This document shows positions 1 to 6,921 of a DNA stretch of 11,290 bases, piece by piece. The position numbers were made by a program, and so were the translations under genes. Where the stretch lies: positions 1 to 11,290 of the forward strand of contig CAYPCV010000218.1 of assembly GCA_964409295.1 (NCBI GenBank). Direction: 5' to 3'. This DNA is from UBA1140 sp964409295 (GTDB lineage: Bacteria > Campylobacterota > Campylobacteria > Campylobacterales > Sulfurovaceae). The notes under the pieces are model-generated. The model worked only from the letters and a program-made list of their open reading frames with translations. It was not told where the DNA came from and searched no databases. Each line of letters starts with the position of its first letter. The first letter of the stretch is position 1.

Positions 1-1769
1 GCTTTAAACTCCTCTCCAATATGTTTCTCTGCCCATCGTGCCAATTTTCTATCTCTAAAATCCCACTCGGCTTTGGTTGATTCGCGTTCAAGTTCTGAAA
101 CTCTTTGACATAATGGTTCTATATTTCGTAATAAGTACTCATTTTGCTCTTTGTCATCTTTTAAATCTGCTTTTATAAGACGATGCAAGATGAGGTCAGA
201 ATAACGACGAATTGGAGATGTAAAGTGTGAATAGTGGCTAAATCCAAGCCCAAAGTGACCCTCGTTATTGGCAGAGTATACAGCTTGTTTCAGCGATTTA
301 ATAACCATAGAGTCAACTTCACTTGCAATTCCCATGCTGTCTGCCTCTTTTTGAATAGCACGAATAAGTGATGGCGAATCATCATACTCTTTAACAAACA
401 GCCCAATAGATGCCAACTCCTCTAGTAACTCCTCTAGTTTGGTTAGTTGTGGTGGGGTATGGATTCTAAATACTCCATACTCAAACCGTTTTGCAGAGGC
501 TTGATTTGCCAACAACATACACTCTTCAATAAGTGAGTGTGACGCTGTTCCTGTCTCAACCGATGTAGCTTTTAGCTCATGCCCTGCATCAATACTTAGT
601 TTTATCTCTTCACTTCTAAAGTCAAAACCGTGACCCAAACGTTTTTTTCTTAATCTTTGGGTAATTTTTTGCAGAGGAAGCAGATATTCTAAAATTCTCT
701 TCTCGTTAGAGGCTTCAATATATTTACCTTCACTATCAATAATTCTATCTATCTCGTCATAGTTAAATCGGCGTTTAGAGTGGATAATCGCCTCAAAAAA
801 CTCCTCTTTTATTGGCAAAAGGCTATCTCTGTTTAGCTCTATTTTTGCCACAAATGCCAAACGGTCAACATGAGGTTTTAGAGAACAGATATTTTCACTA
901 AGCTCTCGTGGCAACATCGGAAATGACTTATGAGGAAAATAGGTGGTAAACCCACGCCGTTTCGCTTCGGTATCTATTGGCGAAAAGTAATCTACATAGT
1001 GGCTAACATCGGCTATTGCCACATAGAGCGTATACGCCTCCATATCAAAATAGATTGCATCATCAAAATCTTTTGCTGTCACGGGGTCAATGGTACAGAA
1101 ATCTAAATGGGTTAAATCCAAACGAGTAGGGTGTTCGGCTCTAGTTACCGACTGCTCCACCTCTTTTGCTTGAACCACACAATCCTCTTCAAAAACATCA
1201 CTCTGGCGTTTATAAAGAGCCAAAGATATTTTCTCATCCACTTTTGGGTCGCCCAGATGTCCAAAGACCTCTATCACATTTTCAGTTTCACTGTCTACCT
1301 TTAGCACAGTTCCCATCTTAAAGGCTTTTAAATCCATCCCTTCCATTTTGGCGTTGGTTGGAAGCCCTGTTTTTAAATCTAAAATCTCAAAAACATCAGA
1401 TTCATTTTTATGGGTATAGACAATCTGATAAACATGAGCTTTTCTAATAACCAACATTACCTTTGCCGATGCACGACCACGACGAGCAATAATACGCTTA
1501 ACCACCACATCATCATGCGGGTTCGCCTCCCCAAAATCTTGGCTTTCAACCACCAAATCTTTCTGCTCTTTGGTTTGGGCTTCAACAAACCCTTTCCCCT
1601 CTCTATTCACATAGAGTTGACCCACACGATACAAAGATTTAAGTTTCCACAACCCATCTATCTCTTCAACTGCCCCAAGCTGTTTAAGTGCTTGAAAGTT
1701 ATTTCTATCTTCTAATTCTAAATCGGTCTCTTTAAATCCGTTAATAAGTTGTATTCCAAATGGAGACAT
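1..1769 (-). CDS. rnr: Ribonuclease R (RNB-family 3'-5' exoribonuclease), C-terminus cut by window edge
   Basis: Processive 3'-5' hydrolytic exoribonuclease acting in the cytoplasm on structured RNA, mRNA fragments and rRNA. I translated 589 complete codons on the minus strand; the frame is open to base 1. A cold-shock/OB-like segment lies at about residues 50-108 (GQLYVNREGKGFVEA), followed by a second OB-like segment at about 140-180. The RNB catalytic domain follows. Its signature TIDPVTAKDFDDA holds the four metal-binding aspartates D228, D234, D236 and D237, and the late motif HFTSPIRRYSDL is at 515-526. Only the end of the protein, where the RNA-binding S1 domain normally sits, is missing. 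The short N-terminus fits the compact epsilonproteobacterial form. The start is ATG at 1769, preceded by an AAAGGA ribosome binding site 6-7 nt upstream. It lies downstream of the CoA-binding gene on the same strand, with a REP pair between them. Family assignment is secure; RNase R rather than RNase II is by overall layout. Confidence 0.95.
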   Translation of the reverse strand, partial: MSPFGIQLINGFKETDLELEDRNNFQALKQLGAVEEIDGLWKLKSLYRVGQLYVNREGKGFVEAQTKEQKDLVVESQDFGEANPHDDVVVKRIIARRGRASAKVMLVIRKAHVYQIVYTHKNESDVFEILDLKTGLPTNAKMEGMDLKAFKMGTVLKVDSETENVIEVFGHLGDPKVDEKISLALYKRQSDVFEEDCVVQAKEVEQSVTRAEHPTRLDLTHLDFCTIDPVTAKDFDDAIYFDMEAYTLYVAIADVSHYVDYFSPIDTEAKRRGFTTYFPHKSFPMLPRELSENICSLKPHVDRLAFVAKIELNRDSLLPIKEEFFEAIIHSKRRFNYDEIDRIIDSEGKYIEASNEKRILEYLLPLQKITQRLRKKRLGHGFDFRSEEIKLSIDAGHELKATSVETGTASHSLIEECMLLANQASAKRFEYGVFRIHTPPQLTKLEELLEELASIGLFVKEYDDSPSLIRAIQKEADSMGIASEVDSMVIKSLKQAVYSANNEGHFGLGFSHYSHFTSPIRRYSDLILHRLIKADLKDDKEQNEYLLRNIEPLCQRVSELERESTKAEWDFRDRKLARWAEKHIGEEFK

Positions 1770-1797
1770 TTTTTTCCTTTATGATACCTCTAAAAAA

Positions 1798-1823
1798 CCG
1801 TATGGAGCGATTGCCATCGCACC
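1798..1823 (+). repeat. REP-like palindromic repeat, copy 1
   Basis: The unit is CCGT plus two bases, then an imperfect palindrome with arms GGAGCGAT and ATCGCACC around the loop TGCC. It lies 28 nt upstream of the rnr start. It matches copy 2 (1904-1929, opposite strand) at 18 of 20 palindrome positions plus the CCGT tag when the two are compared in inverted orientation. On the minus (rnr) strand a run of six T follows six bases after the stem, so this copy could also act as a weak attenuator between the CoA-binding gene and rnr; that is inference. Confidence 0.7.
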
Positions 1824-1903
1824 AATAATAATAAAATGATTGTTTTAAGAAAGAGGTTGTTTTGTGTGAAGGTATTGTATCTAATTTTATCTCTAATTTG
1901 TAT

Positions 1904-1929
1904 GGTGCGATAGCAATCGCACCCAACGG
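1904..1929 (-). repeat. REP-like palindromic repeat, copy 2 (inverted relative to copy 1)
   Basis: A perfect 8-bp stem (GGTGCGAT / ATCGCACC) surrounds the loop AGCA. On the minus strand it is preceded by CCGT plus two bases, exactly as in copy 1. It starts five bases past the stop codon of the CoA-binding gene, the usual position for REP elements. The palindrome cores of the two copies are exactly 100 nt apart (1804 and 1904). There is no T-run next to the stem, so a plain terminator role is unlikely. Confidence 0.75.
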
Positions 1930-1934
1930 AGGTT

Positions 1935-2366
1935 TTATGAAAAAATCTCTCTATGCTCAATCATGGCACAGTAGTTTTGAACTACGGCAATGCCTGCCTC
2001 TTTTACTTTGTCGGCTGCATTGTTGTTGATAAGCTCTAGTTGTGTCCAGTAGACTTTTATATCGCCACGAGCAATTACAGCGTCAGCTATAGCATCAAGA
2101 GCTTTTGGTTTTCTAAAGACCACCACCATATCGACAGGCACATCAATCTCTGCTAGGCTTCGGTATACTTTTTGACCTAAAATCTCATTGTGTTTTGGAT
2201 AGACAGGTATCATCTTATAACCGTTATCTCGTAGATATTCAGCCACATGGTTACTTGCTTTTGTGCTGTCTGGAGAACATCCTAAAACAGCTATAGTTTT
2301 ACATTCTTGGAAATATTTTTTCATCTCATCTCGGTTTGAGTTGACTCTTGGTAGTTCACACTCCAT
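1935..2366 (-). CDS. CoA-binding domain protein (YccU/CoA_binding_2-like Rossmann protein)
   Basis: Small cytoplasmic protein of 143 residues made of essentially one Rossmann-type CoA-binding domain. The first strand and turn are at residues 24-32 (TIAVLGCSP, with G29 in the nucleotide loop). Then come a helix with the family-typical ASNHVAEYL, a second strand (KMIPVYPKHNEILGQKVY), VDMVVVFRKP, and a C-terminal region with YWTQLELIN and a Cys (QNYCAMIEH). The length is the usual one for stand-alone members. The exact role of the family is not established; CoA or acyl-CoA binding is inferred from the fold. The ATG at 2366 has a TAAGGA ribosome binding site with 6-nt spacing. The gene is divergent from ilvA across 55 bp and lies upstream of rnr on the same strand, with a REP pair in between. 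The first 15 or so residues are polar and could be an N-terminal tail. Confidence 0.85.
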   Translation of the reverse strand: MECELPRVNSNRDEMKKYFQECKTIAVLGCSPDSTKASNHVAEYLRDNGYKMIPVYPKHNEILGQKVYRSLAEIDVPVDMVVVFRKPKALDAIADAVIARGDIKVYWTQLELINNNAADKVKEAGIAVVQNYCAMIEHREIFS

Positions 2367-2385
2367 GAATAATCCTTATTTTTGA

Positions 2386-2391
2386 TATAAT
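2386..2391 (+). promoter_or_regulatory. Putative -10 box of the ilvA promoter
   Basis: A perfect TATAAT, preceded by the T-rich TTTTTGA, sits 30 nt upstream of the ilvA start codon in the 55-bp divergent spacer. No -35 box is obvious, as is common in Campylobacterota. The near-symmetrical hexamer also reads ATTATA on the other strand, so it might serve the CoA-binding gene too, but that would leave that gene a very short leader. Confidence 0.5.
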
Positions 2392-2421
2392 TCTGCCAAT
2401 ACTATAGCTAGGGAAAGATAA

Positions 2422-3633
2422 ATGTTAGATTTAAATTCAATAAAAGAAGCACAAAAAAGATTGGATGGGGTTATACACCATACGCCATTCTCTTATGCTC
2501 CCATACTTTCTGAAATGAGTGGATATGAGGTCTATTTAAAAAAGGAAAATTTGCAACGTACAGGTGCATTTAAATTGCGTGGAGCATTTAATAAAATTGC
2601 AACACTGATAGAAGAAGAAAAAAGAGGTGGAGTTGTGGCTGCGAGTGCAGGAAATCATGCACAGGGTGTGGCATTTTCTGCCAAGCATTTTAATATAGAT
2701 GCTACCATTGTTATGCCAGAGTCAACACCTTTGAATAAGATTCAAGGGGTCAAAGAGTTTGGTGCAAATGTTATTTTGCATGGAGCAAATTATGATGAAG
2801 CCTATGCTCATGCCATGACCTATGCCCAAGAGAAACAGCAAGATTTTGTACATCCGTTTACCGATAATGAAGTGATGTCAGGTCAAGGTACGGTGGCTCT
2901 TGAAATGTTGGAATCACAGCCTGATTTAGATGCAATTGTTGTACCTGTTGGTGGGGGTGGACTTATTGCTGGTATGGGTGTGGCAATTAATGCAATTTCT
3001 CCAAAGGTAAAAGTGATTGGTGTTGCTTCGGCAGGAGCTCCTGCTATGAAAGAGTCTTTTGATACTAAAAATGCTCATGGAACAAAAAGTGTACGAACCA
3101 TTGCTGATGGAATTGCTGTTCGTGATGCTTCTCCGATTACTTTAGAGCATATTTTAAATGAGGTCGATAGCCTAGAGTTGGTTTGTGAAGATGAGATAGC
3201 CTCTGCGATTTTGTTTCTATTAGAGAAGCAAAAACTTTTGGTCGAGGGTGCAGGTTCAGTGGGTGTCGCAGCCTTGCTTCACAATAAAATAAATCTTCCA
3301 AAAGGTTCAAAAATAGGCATAGTTCTTAGTGGTGGAAATATTGATGTAACCATGCTCTCACTTATTATAGAAAAAGGTTTGGTCAAAAGTAGCCGTAAGA
3401 TGAAACTCTCTGTTGTGATGATTGACAAACCAGGTTCGTTGATGATGTTTACAGAATTGCTTAAAGAGGTTGGTGCAAATATTGTCCATATTGGTTACGA
3501 TAGAACCTCAATAGACCTTGAATTTGGAGATGCTGTGGTCTCGGTATCTTTAGAGACAAAAGGGGTAGCACATCAAGATGAGGTTCGCTCTAAATTAAAT
3601 GAAAATGGATTTAAATTTTCTGAAATGCAGTAG
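2422..3633 (+). CDS. ilvA: Threonine ammonia-lyase (threonine dehydratase) with one C-terminal ACT domain
   Basis: PLP enzyme converting L-threonine to 2-oxobutanoate and ammonia, the first step towards isoleucine, or threonine breakdown in catabolic relatives. It has 403 residues. The PLP lysine is K51 in TGAFKLRGAF. The catalytic domain continues with SAGNHAQGVAFSAK and the phosphate-binding glycine loop VGGGGLIAG at about 176-184, then VEGAGSVGVAAL and SGGNID. From about residue 325 there is a single ACT-like domain (KLSVVMIDKPGSLMMFTELL). This matches the medium-length, one-ACT-domain class, shorter than E. coli IlvA and longer than a domain-only TdcB. The ACT domain suggests allosteric control by an amino acid, probably isoleucine or valine (inference). 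The start has a GGGAAAG ribosome binding site with about 5-nt spacing. gatB follows after 88 bp. The symbol ilvA is preferred over tdcB, but the biosynthetic role is not proved. Confidence 0.92.
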   Translation: MLDLNSIKEAQKRLDGVIHHTPFSYAPILSEMSGYEVYLKKENLQRTGAFKLRGAFNKIATLIEEEKRGGVVAASAGNHAQGVAFSAKHFNIDATIVMPESTPLNKIQGVKEFGANVILHGANYDEAYAHAMTYAQEKQQDFVHPFTDNEVMSGQGTVALEMLESQPDLDAIVVPVGGGGLIAGMGVAINAISPKVKVIGVASAGAPAMKESFDTKNAHGTKSVRTIADGIAVRDASPITLEHILNEVDSLELVCEDEIASAILFLLEKQKLLVEGAGSVGVAALLHNKINLPKGSKIGIVLSGGNIDVTMLSLIIEKGLVKSSRKMKLSVVMIDKPGSLMMFTELLKEVGANIVHIGYDRTSIDLEFGDAVVSVSLETKGVAHQDEVRSKLNENGFKFSEMQ

Positions 3634-3659
3634 CTTTTGAAAATAAACTATAGTTAAGC

Positions 3660-3665
3660 TATAAT
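3660..3665 (+). promoter_or_regulatory. Possible -10 box upstream of gatB
   Basis: A TATAAT stands in the A+T-rich spacer between ilvA and gatB, 56 nt upstream of the gatB ATG. It overlaps a short imperfect dyad (TATAG at 3649-3653, CTATA at 3659-3663). A further TATAGT-like site lies near 3697. There is no clear -35 box. No terminator is visible after ilvA, so gatB may be transcribed both by read-through and from here. Confidence 0.35.
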
Positions 3666-3721
3666 ACGAAAAAAATTAAATATATACTCTATTATGTATA
3701 GTAATCAAAAAGGTTTATCCG

Positions 3722-5149
3722 ATGTTTGAAACCGTCATTGGCTTAGAAGTTCACGTTCAATTAAATACAAAAACAAAACTCTTCTGTTCTTGTCCTACAA
3801 GTTTTGCAGAGCATCAAAATAGTAATACTTGCCCAACGTGTTTGGCACTTCCTGGGGCTTTGCCTGTTGTGAATAAAGAAGCAGCTGTAAAGGCGATGAG
3901 ACTTGGGTATGCAATTAATGCAAATGTTAACCACAGCTCAAATTTTGATAGAAAATCCTACTTTTATCCCGACAGTCCTTCTGCGTATCAAATTACGCAG
4001 TTAACAAAAGCGATTGTCCAAAAAGGAGAACTCTTTATTGACCTAAAAGATGGTACGTCAAAACGTATTGGTATGACCCAAGCCCACCTAGAAGCAGATG
4101 CAGGTAAAAACATACATGAAGCTAACCACTCTAAAGTCGATTTGAACAGAGCAGGAACACCCCTGTTAGAGATTGTCTCTGACCCAGATATGCGAAATTC
4201 ATATGAGGCTGTTGCGTATCTAAAAAAGCTTCACTCAACTGTTCGTTACTTGGATATATCTGATGCCAATATGCAAGAGGGGTCATTTAGATGTGATGTG
4301 AATGTCTCTATTCGTCCAAAGTGTCAAGAGGAGTTTGGAACACGCGTTGAGATTAAAAATATTAACTCGTTCCGTTTTGTAGAGTCAGCTATTGCTTATG
4401 AAGTACAGCGACAAACAGAAGCATATGAAGATGGTGTTTATGAGACAGAAGTTCGTCAAGAGACACGTCTGTGGAATGTGGATGAAGGGGTTACCAAGTC
4501 AATGAGAGGAAAAGAGGAAGCTGCTGATTACCGTTATTTTCCAGACCCAGATTTACGCCCATTGGTAGTAACACAAGAGATGATTGATGAAGCGTTACAG
4601 ATGCCAGAGCTTCCTGATGCTAAAATTAAGCGTTATGTAGAAGAGCTAAAAGTAAAAAAAGTTGATGCTTTGGTCTTATGTTCTCAAAAAGAGTTGGCAT
4701 ATTTCTTTGAAGCAATGCTAGAGACAGGAGCAACGGCTAAAACGTCGGTTAACTGGTTAACCACAGAGCTTTTGGGACGATTAAAAAAGACAGAATTTGA
4801 TATTAGTACGTCGCCTGTATCTGCTAGTAAATTAGGGGAGTTGGTTTCTAAAATTGATGATGGTACTATTAGTGGTAAAGGTGCAAAAGATATTCTTGAT
4901 GTTCTTATAGAAAAAGATTCAGATATTAGTGAATTAATTGACTCTATGGGATTAGCACAGGTCAGTGATGATGGTGCTATTTTAGAGATTATTGATGCTA
5001 TCTTAGAAGCAAATCCTGATAAAGTAGAACAGTTTAAAGGTGGAAAAGATAAGTTATTTGGTTTCTTTGTAGGTCAAACTATGAAAGCCTCTAAAGGTTC
5101 AGCAAACCCTAAAAAAGTAAATGAACTTTTAAAAGAGAGATTGGCTTAA
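3722..5149 (+). CDS. gatB: Asp-tRNA(Asn)/Glu-tRNA(Gln) amidotransferase subunit B
   Basis: Subunit B of the GatCAB complex, which binds misacylated Glu-tRNA(Gln) or Asp-tRNA(Asn), activates the acid with ATP and amidates it with ammonia from GatA. The 475 residues are full length. The N-terminal kinase-like domain opens with ETVIGLEVHVQLNTKTKLF and holds four candidate zinc cysteines, C22, C24, C37 and C40 (CSC...CPTC). Other family motifs seen are YFYPDSPSAYQITQ, RAGTPLLEIVSDPD, SFRCDVNVSIRP, VEIKNINSFRFVE and EEAADYRYFPDPDLRPL. The C-terminal YqeY-like tRNA-binding tail (roughly 330-475) ends in GSANPKKVNELLKERLA. The start is ATG at 3722 with an AAAAGG ribosome binding site 8 nt upstream. 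gatA and gatC are not in the window, as is common in this phylum. A hairpin terminator follows the stop. Confidence 0.97.
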   Translation: MFETVIGLEVHVQLNTKTKLFCSCPTSFAEHQNSNTCPTCLALPGALPVVNKEAAVKAMRLGYAINANVNHSSNFDRKSYFYPDSPSAYQITQLTKAIVQKGELFIDLKDGTSKRIGMTQAHLEADAGKNIHEANHSKVDLNRAGTPLLEIVSDPDMRNSYEAVAYLKKLHSTVRYLDISDANMQEGSFRCDVNVSIRPKCQEEFGTRVEIKNINSFRFVESAIAYEVQRQTEAYEDGVYETEVRQETRLWNVDEGVTKSMRGKEEAADYRYFPDPDLRPLVVTQEMIDEALQMPELPDAKIKRYVEELKVKKVDALVLCSQKELAYFFEAMLETGATAKTSVNWLTTELLGRLKKTEFDISTSPVSASKLGELVSKIDDGTISGKGAKDILDVLIEKDSDISELIDSMGLAQVSDDGAILEIIDAILEANPDKVEQFKGGKDKLFGFFVGQTMKASKGSANPKKVNELLKERLA

Positions 5150-5159
5150 TATTTTAAAA

Positions 5160-5187
5160 ATAAAAACCTCAAAATAGAGGTTTTTAT
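5160..5187. terminator. Bidirectional intrinsic terminator between gatB and the outer-membrane protein gene
   Basis: An 11-bp stem with core AAAAACCTC / GAGGTTTTT encloses the six-base loop AAAATA. A/T runs form the base of the stem on both sides, so it has a T-run on either strand. It starts 10 bases after the gatB stop and ends 25 bases before the stop of the convergent minus-strand gene, so it can serve both. Confidence 0.85.
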
Positions 5188-5212
5188 AATAGTTAATAGT
5201 TTTTTGTTGAGA

Positions 5213-6406
5213 TTATTTAAGTCTGTATCTTACACCTGTAAAGAATGTTGTATGCCAGTCTGGAGTCTCTACACTGTTTCCATTTGTTCCATCAGTTTTT
5301 GTTAAAGAGAGCGTTGTATCAAATGTTAAACGATTGGCTAAGTAGTATCTAAACCCTGTAGAGAGAGAGTTAGTAAGCACATCATCTCCATGATTATACT
5401 TATCAAACCCAAGAATCCAAGAGTTTTCCCAATCAATTCTATCGGCTACTTCATAGGTATAGGTTGCTCCATTTCTAAATTGAAAATCAATTGCTTCATC
5501 ATCATCAAGAATTTTGGAAACCGTTGCTGTCTCTCTAAATTGGGATTTATAGCCTATAGGTAGACCATAGTCAAACTCTGCATCAGCCGTAGTTGAACCA
5601 CTTTTACCGTCATAGTTTGAAAGAATTTGACCCAGTCCTCCTCGAACTTTCCATCCATGAAATCGTCCCGAAATCTTTTCTAAGTCAATGATTTCATTAA
5701 TTCTTACGATTCCAAAGGTTCCTACCGAATCTTTTTCAATTGCTCCAGAACTTTTAAGAGCCTTTTCCATGTCGCTGTACCAGTATTTTTTATAATCATT
5801 AAGACCATGTTTACTTTTATACTCGTCTTCAAGGTCAATCACTTTTGCTAAAGAAATCATTCCTTCATCTGAAACAGGTTTTGTAATTATTTTATAGTTT
5901 TTTAAATCTTCAACAATTCTAATGGCTACAGCCAAAGGAGTAGCATCGTACATACGACCATAACCTACACCTGCACCAACTTTAGAAAATAGGTCATCAG
6001 CTTTATCTGCTGTGAGTTGTTTTCTATAGCCTAAATCTCCTGAACCATAAAGAAAAATAGTATCATCATTGTTTAAGTATTTATCTACACGACCACTCAT
6101 AAAGGTATCGTAGCTATCTTCTGAACTATCTCCACTATTTTCGCCTTTAGTAAAATCACTATTTGCATTTGCATTCAGTTCCCATGAGTAGGGTGCTGAG
6201 GTGTGAATAGTTTTGAAACTTGCATCTGCATGAGCATTGTAACTACTTTGGTCTTGATTTCCATCCTCTATAGTTAACGCACCATTGATGTATGCCTCTT
6301 CATAGGTTCCTTCGATTACTTTATAGTCGGTCATCTCAATTGCACAAAGCGAACTTGTTAAAGAGAGTGTTCCAATAAGGGTTAAAGAAAGTTTTATTTT
6401 ATTCAT
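5213..6406 (-). CDS. Probable outer-membrane beta-barrel protein, family not recognised
   Basis: Has 397 residues, beginning with a Sec signal peptide: K3 and K5, a hydrophobic stretch at about 6-20, and likely cleavage near A22 (SSLCA|IEMT). The mature part is rich in amphipathic stretches with alternating aromatic and polar residues (ELNANANSDF, TIFLYGSGDLGYR, VGAGVGYGRMYDATPLAVAI, FRNGATYTYEV, LSTGFRYYL). It ends in a strand-like TTFFTGVRYRLK, as expected for an outer-membrane barrel, although the last residue is Lys rather than an aromatic. A helical, charged segment at about 170-250 looks like a plug or extracellular insertion. Function is unknown; pore or structural roles are guesses. 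The cysteine is not in a proper lipobox, so it is not a lipoprotein. The ATG has a GGAG site 8 nt upstream and a TATACT -10 box. It appears monocistronic, ending at the shared terminator. Confidence 0.8.
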   Translation of the reverse strand: MNKIKLSLTLIGTLSLTSSLCAIEMTDYKVIEGTYEEAYINGALTIEDGNQDQSSYNAHADASFKTIHTSAPYSWELNANANSDFTKGENSGDSSEDSYDTFMSGRVDKYLNNDDTIFLYGSGDLGYRKQLTADKADDLFSKVGAGVGYGRMYDATPLAVAIRIVEDLKNYKIITKPVSDEGMISLAKVIDLEDEYKSKHGLNDYKKYWYSDMEKALKSSGAIEKDSVGTFGIVRINEIIDLEKISGRFHGWKVRGGLGQILSNYDGKSGSTTADAEFDYGLPIGYKSQFRETATVSKILDDDEAIDFQFRNGATYTYEVADRIDWENSWILGFDKYNHGDDVLTNSLSTGFRYYLANRLTFDTTLSLTKTDGTNGNSVETPDWHTTFFTGVRYRLK

Positions 6407-6436
6407 TTTTATTACTCCAATGTATAGATTTTTGGA

Positions 6437-6442
6437 AGTATA
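6437..6442 (-). promoter_or_regulatory. Putative -10 box for the outer-membrane protein gene
   Basis: On the minus strand TATACT, preceded by GTGA, lies 30 nt upstream of the start codon, giving an expected leader of about 24 nt that contains the GGAG ribosome binding site. No convincing -35 box was seen. The site lies inside the frame-1 upstream extension of the divergent Usp-like reading frame. Confidence 0.45.
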
Positions 6443-6564
6443 TCACTTTTAAATTAAAGAATCTACTATTTATTGATGAAAAGTATGTTATTATTAAGGC
6501 AACCGAACATATTTTCCCTACGGTTCCACTAGAAATAGTTCATGATTACCGATTTACGTTAGAC

Positions 6565-6873
6565 ATGACCTTGCTCGAAGATGACCATCTAAAAATTACT
6601 CCTATTGTGAGTAGTATGGAGATAGAGCTAAGTCAAGAGAGAAAAGAGAGACAAAGAGTACGGTTTGAAACGTATAAGCAAGATTTTAATTTAACAGGAG
6701 ATTTCCTTGAAGAGAATCAAGGTCTCGAAGAGGATTTAGTTGAGTACATTAATAAGAGTCAAGCAGAGTTAATTGTTATGTATCCCGAAGAGGTTGAACT
6801 CTTTTTATCTTCTACTCTTATTACAAAACTCTTACAGAGAGTTCCCAAAGACTTCTTGGTCTTAAATATTTAA
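6565..6873 (+). pseudogene. Universal stress protein (Usp)-like C-terminal region, start missing or damaged
   Basis: From the only in-frame ATG (6565) the product has 102 residues. The end, SQAELIVMYPEEVELF...LLQRVPKDFLVLNI, resembles the last strand-helix-strand of Usp domains (ADLIVMGS...VLRHAPCPVLVV). The Gly-rich ATP loop of that family is absent, so nucleotide binding is doubtful. The middle is a charged helix (EIELSQERKERQRVRFETYKQ). The ATG has no recognisable ribosome binding site. The same frame is stop-free back to 6379 and reads plausible protein just upstream (KYVIIKATEHIFP, VPLEIVHDYRFTL), but holds no ATG, GTG or TTG. Either an ATT start (for example 6472), a frameshift near the ATG at 6476, or an N-terminal deletion would explain this. 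It may be a degenerate gene or a real gene with an unusual start. It lies 48 bp before the K+ channel gene. The Usp relation is inferred from pattern only. Confidence 0.45.
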
Positions 6874-6887
6874 AACATTTTAAAGCA

Positions 6888-6919
6888 CAACTCCTTTATA
6901 ATAGAATTCAAAGGAGTTG
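6888..6919 (+). promoter_or_regulatory. Inverted repeat enclosing the channel promoter and covering its ribosome binding site
   Basis: The arms CAACTCCTTT (6888-6897) and AAAGGAGTTG (6910-6919) are perfect 10-bp complements around a 12-base spacer. The right arm contains the AAGGAG ribosome binding site of the channel gene; the left arm is its exact anti-Shine-Dalgarno. The spacer begins within the TATAAT of the local promoter. Either an RNA hairpin that hides the site in read-through transcripts, or a DNA operator, is possible. Confidence 0.6.
6897..6902 (+). promoter_or_regulatory. Putative -10 box of the channel operon
   Basis: A perfect TATAAT lies 20 nt upstream of the GTG start. The expected transcription start near 6908-6910 would leave a leader of only about a dozen bases beginning next to AAGGAG. 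It would thus serve the channel, RCK, gpsA, TerB-like and Cys-rich genes. No -35 box is evident. Confidence 0.5.
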
Positions 6920-6921
6920 CT

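Noticed and set aside
1410..1715. Plus-strand 101-codon open frame
   Set aside because: It lies wholly inside rnr on the opposite strand and has low-complexity His/Asn/Phe-rich content; rnr motifs explain the region.
1741..1926. Minus-strand 61-codon frame starting MGAIAIAP
   Set aside because: It is formed by the REP pair and spacer; both the start and the repeated IAIA pattern come from the palindromes, and it overlaps the rnr start.
6340..6406. Outer-membrane protein as a lipoprotein through C21
   Set aside because: The residues before the cysteine (S-S-L) do not form a lipobox; a normal signal peptidase cleavage after A22 fits better.
6476..6532. ATG at 6476 as start of a small gene
   Set aside because: Its own frame stops after 18 codons at TAG. 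It is only of interest as a possible original start if a frameshift lies just after it.
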